From BOG-932 sp965276835 (GTDB lineage: Bacteria; Pseudomonadota; Alphaproteobacteria; BOG-932; Roseiterribacteraceae), in contig OZ255631.1 in NCBI GenBank assembly GCA_965276835.1, positions 1,922,001-1,986,000 on the forward strand: DNA of 64,000 nucleotides, given 5' to 3'. The position numbers and the translations under genes are program-made. The notes beneath the pieces were generated by a model. It was not told the DNA's origin. It worked only from the letters and a program-made list of their open reading frames with translations, and did no database searches. Numbering within the stretch: position 1 is the stretch's first letter; every line of letters starts with the position of its first letter. This document shows positions 1-9,129 of the stretch, one piece after another.

Positions 1-308
1 TCCCGGCTATCGAAATCCTGCGGGCGGAAGGCTGGCAGGTTTCGGGCCCGCTGTCGCCGGACGCGATGTTCCATCCGAAGGCGCGCGCCGGATACGACGT
101 CGCGATCTGCCACTATCACGACCAGGCGCTGATCCCGTTGAAAACCATCGACTACGACCACGGCGTCAACGTGACCCTGGGGCTCGACTTCATCCGGACA
201 TCGCCCGACCACGGCACCGCGCTGGACATCGCGGGAACGGGGACTGCCAGTCCGGAAAGCCTGATCGCCGCGCTTAATCTCGCCGCCTGGCTGGCAAAAG
301 GTGGCTGA
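1..308 (+). CDS. pdxA: 4-hydroxythreonine-4-phosphate dehydrogenase, C-terminal part (partial)
   Basis: PdxA oxidises 4-phosphooxy-L-threonine in the DXP-dependent pyridoxal phosphate pathway in the cytoplasm. Only about the last 100 residues are here; the reading frame is open at the window edge (first full codon at base 3). The metal-binding HYHDQ segment and the downstream stretch with FIRTSPDHGTALD are typical of the PdxA C-terminus. The stop codon overlaps the GTG start of rsmA, the usual pdxA-rsmA arrangement of proteobacteria, so the two are probably cotranscribed and translationally coupled. Confidence 0.93.
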   Translation, partial: PAIEILRAEGWQVSGPLSPDAMFHPKARAGYDVAICHYHDQALIPLKTIDYDHGVNVTLGLDFIRTSPDHGTALDIAGTGTASPESLIAALNLAAWLAKGG

Positions 309-1143
309 ACATATCGACGGCCTGCCGCCACTCCGTGAGGTCATAAAGGCCTGGAATCTCGGGGCCGATAAAAGGCTGGGGCAACATTTCCTCCTGGATC
401 TCAACCTGACGGCGAAGATTGTCCGCGCCGCCGGCGATCTGACCGGTGCGACGGCCATCGAAATCGGCCCGGGACCGGGTGGATTGACCCGGGCATTGCT
501 GAACAGCAACGCCGGAAAGGTCATTGCGATCGAGCGTGATCCGCGCTGTGTGGCGGCGTTGCAAAGCGTGGTCGAGGCGTCCGAGGGCAGGCTGACCCTG
601 ATCCATGGCGATGCACTGGCGATCGATCCCACCACCCTGTGCCCTGCCCCGCGCACCATCATCGCCAACCTGCCTTACAACGTGGCAACGCCCTTGCTGA
701 TCGGCTGGCTGAAACAGGCCTCGGCATTCACCAGCATGACCTTGATGTTCCAGCGCGAGGTCGCCCTTCGGCTCGTTGCCGCTCCCCGCACCGGTGCTTA
801 TGGCCGTCTGTCCATCATGACGCAGTGGCTGACCGAACCCTCGCTGGTCTTCGACCTACCCGCCGCCGCGTTTACGCCGCCGCCGAAGGTTGTGTCCTCG
901 ATCGTCCAGTTGACGCCCCGCAAGATGGGACCGGACGAACCCAGTTTCGCCGCGATGGAGCAAGTGGTCGCGGCATGTTTCGCGCAGCGCCGCAAAATGT
1001 TGCGCGCCGGACTTCGCAGTTTCGTGCCAGACCCGGTGCCATGGCTTGAATCCGCCGGAATCGATCCCACCGCACGGGCCGAAGAGCTTGATATCGATGC
1101 CTTTCGGCGCCTTGCCGTGGTATGGGAAAACCTGTCCCGCTAA
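301..1143 (+). CDS. rsmA: 16S rRNA (adenine1518/1519-N6)-dimethyltransferase
   Basis: RsmA (KsgA) dimethylates two adjacent adenines in the 3' hairpin of 16S rRNA during late 30S assembly. The 280-residue protein has the usual family length. It shows the SAM-binding motif IEIGPGPGGLTRALL near residues 53-67, the acidic residue after the second strand (IERD, about 77-80) and the catalytic NLPYN motif near 123-127. The GTG start overlaps the pdxA stop, and the text MAEHIDGLPPLREVIK is a normal start for the alphaproteobacterial protein. No residue of the core motifs is missing. Confidence 0.96.
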   Translation: MAEHIDGLPPLREVIKAWNLGADKRLGQHFLLDLNLTAKIVRAAGDLTGATAIEIGPGPGGLTRALLNSNAGKVIAIERDPRCVAALQSVVEASEGRLTLIHGDALAIDPTTLCPAPRTIIANLPYNVATPLLIGWLKQASAFTSMTLMFQREVALRLVAAPRTGAYGRLSIMTQWLTEPSLVFDLPAAAFTPPPKVVSSIVQLTPRKMGPDEPSFAAMEQVVAACFAQRRKMLRAGLRSFVPDPVPWLESAGIDPTARAEELDIDAFRRLAVVWENLSR

Positions 1144-1177
1144 GAGGACCTGGCCCACTAAGAAAGACCCGGGGAAG

Positions 1178-3118
1178 TTGACAGTATCGGACGACCTGCT
1201 CGCTGCATTGATGCGCGAGCCATTGATCTCGCTTCGCGCTGAACGGAAATCGGCAAGGCAGGCCGCGCTGCTTGCAGAAGCGCGAGCGGCTGACCACGAG
1301 GATCCCGATCTTTATTGGGCCTGGATCGCCGAACGATTCCGCTGGTCTCGGCAATGGGATCGTGTGCGCGACGGTGGTTTCGGCGACCTTCGCTACTTCC
1401 CGGGCGGCACGATCAATGTCGCCGACAATTGCGTCGACCGCCATGCCGAGAACCCCGCCACCGCGAACCGCCTCGCGGTCATCTGGGAGGGGGAGGACGG
1501 CAATGTTCGCCAGCTGACCTACAACCAACTGCGCGACGCGGTCGCCAGACTGGCAAACGGGTTCAAGGCGCTGGGCATCGGCAAGGGCGATGTCGTGGCG
1601 ATCTATCTGCCGAACCTGCCCGAAGCCTTCGTCGCCATTCACGCCTGCAATCGCATTGGCGCCGTTTATACGGTGCTGTTTGCCGGATTTTCTTCAGACG
1701 CCGTGGCGCTGCGCCTCAACACCGCCCACGCCAAGCTGGTCGTCACCGCCGACGGCAGTTATCGGCGCGGACGGGTGGTTCCGCTGCTGGACAATCTGCG
1801 CCGCGCCCGCGCCGATGCGCCGGACGTTCGGCATGTCGTCGTGGTCGACCGTACCGGCGCGCACCCCGCCCTTGGGCACGGTGAGATTGGCTATGATGCG
1901 CTGACTGCGGATCAATCGTCCAACTGCCCTTGCCTGCCGCTGGAGGCTAACGAGCCGTCCTTCCTGATTTTCACCAGCGGCACCGAAGCCAGACCCAAGG
2001 GATTGGTCCACAGCGTCGCCGGCTTTCTGCTCGGCACATGGGCGAACGTCCAATGGCAGATCAATCCCGAGCCGAGCGACGTTTATTGGTGTGCCGCCGA
2101 TGTCGGCTGGCTAACATTCCCGATCCATGCCGTGGTTGGCGGGCTGGCGCACGGAATGACCATGTTGTGCTACGAGGGCGCACTCGACACGCCCAGCTAT
2201 GCCCGCTTTTACGACATCATGGAGCGGCACAGCGTGACCAAACTGCTGGCCGCCCCGACGCTGATGCGGATGCTGCGCAGCGCGGGCGACGCATTGGCGG
2301 CGTCTCACCCCCTGCCCGCGCTGAAACTGACAAGCCTGCAAGGCGAGCCACTGGACGGCGAAACCTTCCGCTGGGCGGCGAAGCATATCGGGAAAGACGT
2401 GCCGGTGATCAACGCCTACGGGCAAAGCGAAACCGGATCGACCTGGACCTATGCCATTGCCGGCGTGGACGACACCAAAGCCGGCTCCTGCGGGGGCACC
2501 GTGCCGGGCCATCGCTATGGCATCGTCGATGACCAAGGCGTCACGGTCCCGCCCGGCACGGCCGGCAATCTGGTGCTGACGGTGCCGTTCCCGACCCTGG
2601 CGCGAACCATCTGGGACGACCACGCGCGCTATACGACCGGCTATTTTGGGCGTTTCCCGGGGCGATACCAGACATCCGACCGCGCAATCGTCGATGCGGA
2701 CGGTCATCTTTGGGTGGTTGGCCGCACGGACGACGTGATCAATGTCGCCGCCCATCGGATCAGCACGATGGAGATCGAATCGACGGTCGCGGCGCAGGCC
2801 GGCGTCGCCGAGGCCGCGGTCATCGGCGTGGACGACCCGGTCAAAGGCACCGTGCCTGTCGCGTTCGTGTCCCTGATCGCGGGGGCCGATCGCGCGCAGG
2901 TTGTCGCGAAAGTGACCGCCGCGGTGGACGCGGCGATCGGCGGGATCGCCCGGCTGCACCGTGTTTACGTCACCCGCGCCATTCCCAAAACCCGCGCCGG
3001 CAAGATCATGCGCCGGCTGCTGCGAGAGGCGGTTCAGGACGGGCGGATCGGCAGCGACACGACCGGTTTGGAAGATCCCGATTCGCTGGCGGCAATCCTG
3101 GAAGCTGTCGCGGAGTAA
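1178..3118 (+). CDS. acyl-CoA synthetase (acetyl/propionyl-CoA synthetase-like, AMP-forming)
   Basis: ANL-superfamily enzyme that activates a short-chain carboxylic acid with ATP and CoA through an acyl-adenylate. About 646 residues, the length of Acs/PrpE proteins. Visible motifs are the P-loop-like TSGTEARPKG, NAYGQSETGS, the YQTSDRA segment before the hinge, and the C-terminal PKTRAGKIMRR that holds the catalytic lysine, which is the acetylation target in Acs. The P-loop differs from the classic TSGSTGKPKG by an EAR insertion. The reading frame is open further upstream into rsmA. The start is uncertain: TTG at 1178 and ATG at 1211 are both possible, neither with an ideal ribosome binding site. 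Substrate cannot be told from sequence. Confidence 0.85.
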   Translation: MTVSDDLLAALMREPLISLRAERKSARQAALLAEARAADHEDPDLYWAWIAERFRWSRQWDRVRDGGFGDLRYFPGGTINVADNCVDRHAENPATANRLAVIWEGEDGNVRQLTYNQLRDAVARLANGFKALGIGKGDVVAIYLPNLPEAFVAIHACNRIGAVYTVLFAGFSSDAVALRLNTAHAKLVVTADGSYRRGRVVPLLDNLRRARADAPDVRHVVVVDRTGAHPALGHGEIGYDALTADQSSNCPCLPLEANEPSFLIFTSGTEARPKGLVHSVAGFLLGTWANVQWQINPEPSDVYWCAADVGWLTFPIHAVVGGLAHGMTMLCYEGALDTPSYARFYDIMERHSVTKLLAAPTLMRMLRSAGDALAASHPLPALKLTSLQGEPLDGETFRWAAKHIGKDVPVINAYGQSETGSTWTYAIAGVDDTKAGSCGGTVPGHRYGIVDDQGVTVPPGTAGNLVLTVPFPTLARTIWDDHARYTTGYFGRFPGRYQTSDRAIVDADGHLWVVGRTDDVINVAAHRISTMEIESTVAAQAGVAEAAVIGVDDPVKGTVPVAFVSLIAGADRAQVVAKVTAAVDAAIGGIARLHRVYVTRAIPKTRAGKIMRRLLREAVQDGRIGSDTTGLEDPDSLAAILEAVAE

Positions 3119-3122
3119 GGCT

Positions 3123-3764
3123 TTATGCTTCGTCCTGCAAACTGCGGACGAAATCGACCAAGCCGGTAATTCGGTCGCGGCGCTGGCGCTCGGTCGCCAA
3201 GATCGTTCGGACCCGCTCGACGCTCTTACCTAGGTCGCGATTGACAATGACGTAGTCATATTCGCGATAATGGCTCATCTCCGCCGCCGCCTTTGCCATG
3301 CGGCCGGCGATGACTTCAGGTGGGTCCGCGGCGCGTTGCGTCAGCCGACGGGTCAGTTCTGCGCGCGACGGCGGCAGGATGAAGACCGTCACCAGATCCT
3401 CTCGCATCTTGTCGGCGAGTTCTTGCGTCCCCTGCCAGTCGATATCGAAGAGAACGTCGTGCCCAGACGCCAGAGCCTGCTCGACCGGCTCAAGCGGTGT
3501 GCCGTATGAGTTTCCGAACACCGTCGCGTGCTCAAGCAACTCGCCGTCTTCGACCAGCTTGGCGAAAGTGGCGCTGTCGATGAAATGATAATCCTTGCCG
3601 TCGACCTCACCCGGCCGCTTGGGGCGGGTCGTCACCGAAACCGACATTTCCAGTTCCGGCTCCGCATCCAGAAGACCCCGCGCGATACTGGTCTTGCCGG
3701 CGCCCGAAGGCGACGACAGCACAAGCGCCAACCCACGGCGGCCGAGAGCCGGTTCAGTAATCAT
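3123..3764 (-). CDS. gmk: guanylate kinase
   Basis: Phosphorylates GMP to GDP with ATP in the cytoplasm. The 213-residue protein has the P-loop SSPSGAGKTS near residues 17-26, the GMP-binding TTRPKRPGEVDGKDYHF segment and the FDIDWQGTQEL region of the guanylate kinase fold. It overlaps the stop of mltG by 4 bases, so it is the last gene of the fabD-fabG-acpP-fabF-mltG-gmk run. It converges on the acyl-CoA synthetase with only four bases between stops and no obvious terminator. Confidence 0.96.
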   Translation of the reverse strand: MITEPALGRRGLALVLSSPSGAGKTSIARGLLDAEPELEMSVSVTTRPKRPGEVDGKDYHFIDSATFAKLVEDGELLEHATVFGNSYGTPLEPVEQALASGHDVLFDIDWQGTQELADKMREDLVTVFILPPSRAELTRRLTQRAADPPEVIAGRMAKAAAEMSHYREYDYVIVNRDLGKSVERVRTILATERQRRDRITGLVDFVRSLQDEA

Positions 3765-4765
3765 TTCGTGTTCGCCTGAGGCGCGGCCTGCTCCAGCCGG
3801 CGCAGTTTCGCAACGTTGCGGTTATGGTCGTCCAGCGATTCGGCGAACGCGTGATGTCCGGTGCCGTCGGCAACGAAATAGAGGGCGTCGGTCGAATCGG
3901 GGTGCAATACGGCATTCAGCGAGGCGCGGCCGGGGCAGGCGATCGGCGTCGGCGGCAACCCTTCGTAGCGATAGGAGTTGTAAGGCGAGTCGATCGACAG
4001 ATCGGCATGATCCAACGGCCGGCCGAGCGGTGCTTTTCCGCCGGTCAGGGCATAGATCACGGTCGGGTCGGCCTGGAGCTTCATCCCCTTGTCGAGCCGG
4101 TTGAGAAACACCGCGGCCACTTTCGGGCGCTCGTCGGGCAATCCGCTTTCCTTTTCAACGATCGATGCCAACGTCAACGCCGCTTCCGGCGAGGTAATCT
4201 CCGCCCGAGGAGTCCGTTTCGCCCACAGATCGGCCAACAATCTATCCATCGCGCGGTGCATCCGCGCAACCATATCGGCGCGCGAATCGCCCAATGAGAA
4301 ATTATAGGTATCGGGCATCAGACTGCCTTCCGCCGGCACAGGCGGCATAGCGCCGGACAGCGCAGGATCGGCCGCCACAATGGCGAAAATTTCCGCGACG
4401 CTGAGTCCTTCCGGCGCGGTCAGCCGATGAACGACGGTCCTGCCTTCGCGGATCTGGCGCAGCACGTCGTGGAGGGTCTGGCGCGGACCGAACGCATATT
4501 CGCCGGCATGAAGCGGGCCGCCGGTATCGAGCGCCAGAGCGGCAAGCTCGAAGAGCCACCAATGGTCGACGACCCCGGCCGTCTGCAGTTGCCGTCCGAT
4601 TGTCCCGGTGCGGCTGCCTTTGGCGATCACGACCGTGGTCGGCATTTGCGCGGGCCCAGGCCCCCACAGCGCGCTCGACGCATAGTGACGCGCGCCGACT
4701 CCAATGCCGCCGATCAGGATTGCGAAAATCAGAAGAAGAATAAGAACCGCGCGAAGCCGCCTCAT
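3761..4765 (-). CDS. mltG: endolytic murein transglycosylase
   Basis: MltG cleaves nascent glycan strands in the periplasm and is thought to release them from the synthesis machinery. 334 residues: a basic start (MRRLR), one N-terminal membrane anchor at about 5-27, a LysM-like region, then the YceG domain. The catalytic glutamate sits in the conserved LASIVEKESG segment. The C-terminal portion with LNAVLHPDSTDALYFVADG is typical of the family. It lies between fabF and gmk, a common alphaproteobacterial order, with 16 bases to the fabF stop and a 4-base overlap with gmk. Confidence 0.95.
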   Translation of the reverse strand: MRRLRAVLILLLIFAILIGGIGVGARHYASSALWGPGPAQMPTTVVIAKGSRTGTIGRQLQTAGVVDHWWLFELAALALDTGGPLHAGEYAFGPRQTLHDVLRQIREGRTVVHRLTAPEGLSVAEIFAIVAADPALSGAMPPVPAEGSLMPDTYNFSLGDSRADMVARMHRAMDRLLADLWAKRTPRAEITSPEAALTLASIVEKESGLPDERPKVAAVFLNRLDKGMKLQADPTVIYALTGGKAPLGRPLDHADLSIDSPYNSYRYEGLPPTPIACPGRASLNAVLHPDSTDALYFVADGTGHHAFAESLDDHNRNVAKLRRLEQAAPQANTK

Positions 4766-4781
4766 CTGAGACGATCGGACG

Positions 4782-6053
4782 TCAGTGGAATTCGCTGAAA
4801 ATCAGCGACGCATTCGTGCCGCCGAACCCAAAGGAATTCGACAAGGCAGCCTTGATCGGCCGTTCCCGTGCCTTTAGCGGCACCAGATCTATACCCAGGC
4901 AGCTTTCCGACGGGTTGTTCAGGTTCAGTGTCGGCGGGGCAACATTGTCGCGCATCGCCAGGATCGAGAAGATCGCCTCGACCGCGCCGGCCGCGCCGAG
5001 CAGGTGCCCGATCGCCGACTTGGTCGATGACATCGATACCCTTTCGGCAGCCGAGCCGAACAGGCGCTTTACCGCCGCAACCTCGATCTCGTCGCCCAGC
5101 GGCGTCGAGGTGCCGTGCGCGTTGATATAGTCGATATCGGCGGGAGACAGGTTCGCCCGCTTCAGTGCGGCCCGCATCGCGCGAAACGCACCGTCGCCCG
5201 TCTCCGAGGGGGCCGTCATGTGATAAGCGTCGCCCGAAAGACCGTACCCGATGATCTCGCCATAAATCTTGGCGCCGCGCGCCTTGGCGTGTTCGAGCTC
5301 TTCAAGCACGACAATGCCGGCGCCTTCGCCCATCACAAAGCCGTCACGCCCCTGATCGAACGGGCGTGACGCGGTTTCGGGCGCATCGTTGAAATTGGTC
5401 GACAGTGCACGGCAGGCCGCGAAGCCGGCCATGCCCAGCCGCCCGATCGCGGCCTCTGCGCCGCCCGCGACCATCACGTCGGCATCGTCCAGCATGATCA
5501 GCCGCGAGGCGTCGCCGATGGCGTGCGCCCCGGTCGAACATGCGGTCACAACCGCGTGGTTCGGTCCGCGAAAGCCGTAATTAATGGAAATATGGCCCGA
5601 CGCCTCATTGATCAGGGCGGCCGGGATAAAGAACGGCGAAACTCGGCGCGGGCCGCGTTCATGCAGCGTAACGGACGTGTCGTAGATACTGTTCAGACCG
5701 CCGATGCCCGATCCGACCATCACCCCGGTGCGCTCACGCTCCTCGTCGGTTGGAGGCACCCAACCGCTATCGGCCACCGCCTCATGGGCGGCGGCGATTG
5801 CGTAGGTGATGAACGCATCCATCTTCTTCTGTTCCTTGGGAGGAACATAATCGTCGGGATTGAACAGGCCAGAGGCCGTGTCGCCCTGTGGTACCTGGCC
5901 GGCGATCTTCGCCGGCAGGTCGCTGACGTCGAAGGACTGTATCCCGGCGATGCCGGATCGGCCCGCCAAAATCTGACGCCAGACATTTTCGACACCGACG
6001 CCCAAAGGGCTGACGATGCCAAGACCGGTAACGACGACACGTCTCATGCTCAT
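4782..6053 (-). CDS. fabF: beta-ketoacyl-ACP synthase II
   Basis: Condenses malonyl-ACP with acyl-ACP in fatty acid elongation. 423 residues, the FabF family length. The Cys-His-His triad is visible: the nucleophile in VTACSTGAHAIG, the first histidine in NAHGTSTPLGD and the second in KSAIGHLLGAAG. It follows acpP by about 30 bases on the same strand, as in most proteobacteria. ATG start with typical MRRVVVTGLG N-terminus. Confidence 0.97.
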   Translation of the reverse strand: MSMRRVVVTGLGIVSPLGVGVENVWRQILAGRSGIAGIQSFDVSDLPAKIAGQVPQGDTASGLFNPDDYVPPKEQKKMDAFITYAIAAAHEAVADSGWVPPTDEERERTGVMVGSGIGGLNSIYDTSVTLHERGPRRVSPFFIPAALINEASGHISINYGFRGPNHAVVTACSTGAHAIGDASRLIMLDDADVMVAGGAEAAIGRLGMAGFAACRALSTNFNDAPETASRPFDQGRDGFVMGEGAGIVVLEELEHAKARGAKIYGEIIGYGLSGDAYHMTAPSETGDGAFRAMRAALKRANLSPADIDYINAHGTSTPLGDEIEVAAVKRLFGSAAERVSMSSTKSAIGHLLGAAGAVEAIFSILAMRDNVAPPTLNLNNPSESCLGIDLVPLKARERPIKAALSNSFGFGGTNASLIFSEFH

Positions 6054-6084
6054 TCCACCTTAAGCGAAGCGCAAACGCTCGAAC

Positions 6085-6324
6085 TTAGGCGCTGTGGTCC
6101 GTAAGATAGGTGATCGCGTCTTTCACGGTCAGAATCTTTTCGGCGGCATCGTCCGGAATCTCGACGCCGAATTCTTCTTCGAACGCCATGACCAGCTCGA
6201 CGGTGTCGAGGCTGTCCGCGCCCAGGTCGTCAATGAAGCTGGCGCTCTCGGACACTTTCGCCTCGTCGACGCCCAGATGCTCGACGACGATCTTCTTCAC
6301 GCGCTCGGCAATGTTATCGCTCAT
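6085..6324 (-). CDS. acpP: acyl carrier protein
   Basis: Small acidic carrier (79 residues) that holds the growing acyl chain on a 4'-phosphopantetheine arm. The attachment serine lies in the invariant GADSLDTVEL motif (residues about 34-43). The gene sits between fabG and fabF. The 148-base gap on its 5' side may hold its own promoter, but no clear -35/-10 pair was picked out there. Confidence 0.97.
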   Translation of the reverse strand: MSDNIAERVKKIVVEHLGVDEAKVSESASFIDDLGADSLDTVELVMAFEEEFGVEIPDDAAEKILTVKDAITYLTDHSA

Positions 6325-6472
6325 TCCTAAAACTCTCCTGTCTACTATTCATGACGCCCCGGCACCGGGAATCGTCACACCGTCAAAATGATTCTCAGGC
6401 GCTCCAGCTATCACGTTCGTCAGCAACTCGCCAGCACGCAGACCCCGAATTCAGGGATGCGTGGACGAACCG

Positions 6473-7219
6473 CTAGATCATCGCGAGACCGCCATTTACA
6501 TGCAACGTCGCACCGGTCGTGTACGCCGCTTCCTCGCTTGCAAAATAGACCACGGCAGCGGCGATTTCGGCTGAAACGCCCAGCCGGCCGGCTGGAACGT
6601 TGCCCGCGATACGCTGGTTCTGCTCCTCCGTCAACACGGCGGTCATGGCTGTATCGATGAATCCCGGCGCAACACAATTGACCGTGATGCCGCGCGACGC
6701 GACCTCGGCCGCCAACGCCTTGGTCATGCCGATCATGCCCGCCTTGGACGCCGCATAATTCGCCTGCCCGGGATTTCCGGTTGCGCCCACCACCGACGTG
6801 ATCCCGATAATCCGTCCCCAGCGCCGTTTCATCATCCCGCGCAGCGCCGCGCGCGACAGCCGGAAGCCCGCGGTCAGGTTAACCTCCAGCACCCGGTCCC
6901 AGTCCTCGTCCTTCATCCGCATGGCCAACTGGTCACGGGTGATCCCGGCATTGTTGACCAGAATATCGATTTTTCCGCCCAATGCGGTCTCGGCCTTGCC
7001 GAACGCGTCGTCCGCCGCCGTGCGATCGCCAATATCCGCGACGATCACATGGCCGTTGCCCGCCATCTCCGCCGCCAGCGCCTCTAACGGATCGACGCGT
7101 GTGCCGCCCAGCGCAACAGACGCGCCCTGGGCCGCCAGGGCGCGTGCGATCGCGGCCCCGATCCCGCCGGACGCGCCGGTAACGAAGGCCGTACGGCCTG
7201 TCAGGTCGAACATGGTCAT
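6473..7219 (-). CDS. fabG: 3-oxoacyl-ACP reductase
   Basis: NADPH-dependent reductase of the fatty acid synthesis cycle. 248 residues of classical short-chain dehydrogenase fold: cofactor motif TGASGGIGAAIA near the start, NNAGITRD, the catalytic serine in ITSVVG, and YAASKAG with the active-site Tyr and Lys. The ATG overlaps the fabD stop by 4 bases, indicating translational coupling. Confidence 0.96.
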   Translation of the reverse strand: MTMFDLTGRTAFVTGASGGIGAAIARALAAQGASVALGGTRVDPLEALAAEMAGNGHVIVADIGDRTAADDAFGKAETALGGKIDILVNNAGITRDQLAMRMKDEDWDRVLEVNLTAGFRLSRAALRGMMKRRWGRIIGITSVVGATGNPGQANYAASKAGMIGMTKALAAEVASRGITVNCVAPGFIDTAMTAVLTEEQNQRIAGNVPAGRLGVSAEIAAAVVYFASEEAAYTTGATLHVNGGLAMI

Positions 7220-8172
7220 ACCGTCTTCAAGAAGGTTTCAATGTCGGCTGGCGTTCCCACCGACGAGCCCGCGATCTCCGAATCGATTCGTTTGATCGTT
7301 CCGGTCAGCACTTTGCCGGCACCCAACTCGACGATCCGGTCGACGCCCGCGGCTTTCATCGCCAGCACGCTTTCGCGCCATCGCACCATGCCGGTCACCT
7401 GCTCGACCAGCAGGCGCCGTATCTCGGCGGGGGTCGTGGTCGGCGCAGCGGTGATGTTTGAAACGACCGGCAGCTCCGGCGGGGCGATCGTTATGGCGGC
7501 AAGCGCCTCGGCCATTTCATCGGCTGCCGGCTGCATCAAACGACAATGGAACGGGGCGCTGACCTGCAGTTTGATCGCCTTGCGGAAACCGCGCTCCGCC
7601 GCAAGCACAATGGCGCGGTCGACTGCCGCCGAATGGCCGGACACCACCACTTGGCCCGGCGCGTTGTCGTTGGCGGTCTGACAAACTTCTTCAAGGCCCT
7701 CCGGATCGACCTGCGCGGCCTCGGCGATGGCGATTACCGACTCCAGATCCGCGCCGAGGATGGCGGCCATCGCCCCGGTGCCGACCGGAACCGCCCGCTG
7801 CATCGCTTGCCCGCGCCGTTTCAGCAGCCGTGCCGTATCGGCCGCTCCGAACGCACCAACCGCAGCCAACGCCGAATATTCGCCCAGGGAATGGCCGGCG
7901 ACGAGTTGCGCCACCTGCGCCAGCGGTTTCATGCCAAGATCGAGCAGGACGCGATAGACCGCCAGGCTGACCGCCATCAAGGCGGGCTGGGTATTCTCGG
8001 TCAGATTCAAATCTTCAGCCGGTCCTTCGAACATGAGTTTCGACAGGCGCTGCGACAGCGCGTCGTCGACTTCTTCAAAGGTCTGACGGGCGATGGGAAA
8101 GGCGTCGGCCAGTTCGCGGCCCATGCCGACCGATTGGCTGCCTTGCCCAGGGAAAACGAAAGCGAGCGACAT
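7216..8172 (-). CDS. fabD: malonyl-CoA:ACP transacylase
   Basis: Transfers malonyl from CoA to ACP to supply the elongation cycle. 318 residues beginning MSLAFVFPGQGSQ. The nucleophilic serine is in GHSLGEYSAL, and the catalytic histidine in SAPFHCRLM. It is the first gene of the leftward fatty-acid/murein operon and is divergent from rpsF; the 223-base gap between them should hold both promoters. Confidence 0.97.
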   Translation of the reverse strand: MSLAFVFPGQGSQSVGMGRELADAFPIARQTFEEVDDALSQRLSKLMFEGPAEDLNLTENTQPALMAVSLAVYRVLLDLGMKPLAQVAQLVAGHSLGEYSALAAVGAFGAADTARLLKRRGQAMQRAVPVGTGAMAAILGADLESVIAIAEAAQVDPEGLEEVCQTANDNAPGQVVVSGHSAAVDRAIVLAAERGFRKAIKLQVSAPFHCRLMQPAADEMAEALAAITIAPPELPVVSNITAAPTTTPAEIRRLLVEQVTGMVRWRESVLAMKAAGVDRIVELGAGKVLTGTIKRIDSEIAGSSVGTPADIETFLKTV

Positions 8173-8395
8173 GGTTCTTCTGGGTTATTGCGCCGGACGA
8201 GTAGAGATAAAGGCTGATCCCCCCCTGTCAAGCACATCGGCTTCAACAGTGGCCATGGGCGGCTTGCCCTTCGCCGGGAAATATGGTTTATGCGCCGCTC
8301 ACTCTCTACCAGCGCACGCCAGGTGCTGGTTAGGCGCGGGCGGCTGATCCATCGGGACACAGCGCCGGGCCATTGAATAGCCGAGGGGAGTTTAC

Positions 8396-8842
8396 ATGGC
8401 GCTTTATGAAACCGTGTTCATAGCACGGCAGGATATCTCGTCTGCGCAAGCGGAAACGCTGGCCCAGACCTTTTCGCAGATGATCGTCGACAATGGCGGC
8501 CAGATCACGAAAACCGAACATTGGGGTCTGAAGACCCTCGCCTTCCGGATGAACAAGAACCGCAAGGGACATTACGTCCTTCTCAACATCGACGCGCCTT
8601 CGGCCGCGGTGCTGGAGATGGAGCGCAACATGCGCATCAACGAAGATGTCCTGCGCTATATGAGCATTCGCGTCGACGAGCATGAAGAAGGCCCGTCCGC
8701 GATGATGCAGAGCCGCGGCAGTGACCGTGGCGAGCGCGGTGACCGTGGCGACCGCGGTGATCGTGGCGATCGCGGCGGCATGGGCCGTAGCCCCCGTCCG
8801 CGCCGCGAGGACGAAACGACCGAACAGGGAGCCCCCGAATGA
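8396..8842 (+). CDS. rpsF: 30S ribosomal protein S6 with RG-rich C-terminal tail
   Basis: S6 binds 16S rRNA with S18 on the 30S platform. Residues 1 to about 97 form the standard S6 fold (MALYETVFIARQDI at the start, ending near RVDEHEEGPS). The remaining 50 residues are a disordered tail containing six near-identical three-residue units (D/E-R-G) followed by basic residues. A tail is common on alphaproteobacterial S6. It is preceded by a good ribosome binding site (GAGGGGAG). The stop overlaps the rpsR start by four bases. Confidence 0.96.
   Translation: MALYETVFIARQDISSAQAETLAQTFSQMIVDNGGQITKTEHWGLKTLAFRMNKNRKGHYVLLNIDAPSAAVLEMERNMRINEDVLRYMSIRVDEHEEGPSAMMQSRGSDRGERGDRGDRGDRGDRGGMGRSPRPRREDETTEQGAPE
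8723..8776 (+). repeat. tandem 9-base repeat inside rpsF
   Basis: Six consecutive 9-base units, consensus GAYCGYGGY, encode D-R-G or E-R-G in the S6 tail. The units differ mostly at third positions. The run is likely to vary in copy number between strains. Confidence 0.85.
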
Positions 8843-9102
8843 GCATGGATATGGATGGCGCCCCGCGCCAGCAACAGACGCGCCGGCCGTTCTTCCGCCG
8901 CCGCAAGACCTGCCCGTTCTCCAGCCCGCATGCGCCGAAGATCGACTATAAAGACGTCAAGCTGCTGCAGCGTTTCATTTCAGAGCGCGGCAAGATCGTC
9001 CCCAGCCGGATCACCGCCGTGTCCGCAAAGAAGCAGCGCGAGCTGGCGCAGGCGATCAAGCGCGCGCGCTTCCTGGGTCTGCTGCCGTACGTCTTGAACT
9101 AA
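8839..9102 (+). CDS. rpsR: 30S ribosomal protein S18
   Basis: S18 pairs with S6 on the 30S platform. 87 residues with the basic FFRRRKTCPFSSPHAP segment, the S18 signature around YKDVKLLQRFISERGKI, and the normal end LPYVLN. It overlaps the rpsF stop (ATGA). Confidence 0.97.
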   Translation: MSMDMDGAPRQQQTRRPFFRRRKTCPFSSPHAPKIDYKDVKLLQRFISERGKIVPSRITAVSAKKQRELAQAIKRARFLGLLPYVLN

Positions 9103-9129
9103 ACCGACCGCGTAGGCGGGTTTCCGCCG

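Noticed and set aside
8723..8776. Short regular repeats that could suggest a CRISPR array
   Set aside because: Nine-base coding units without spacers, in frame in the S6 tail.
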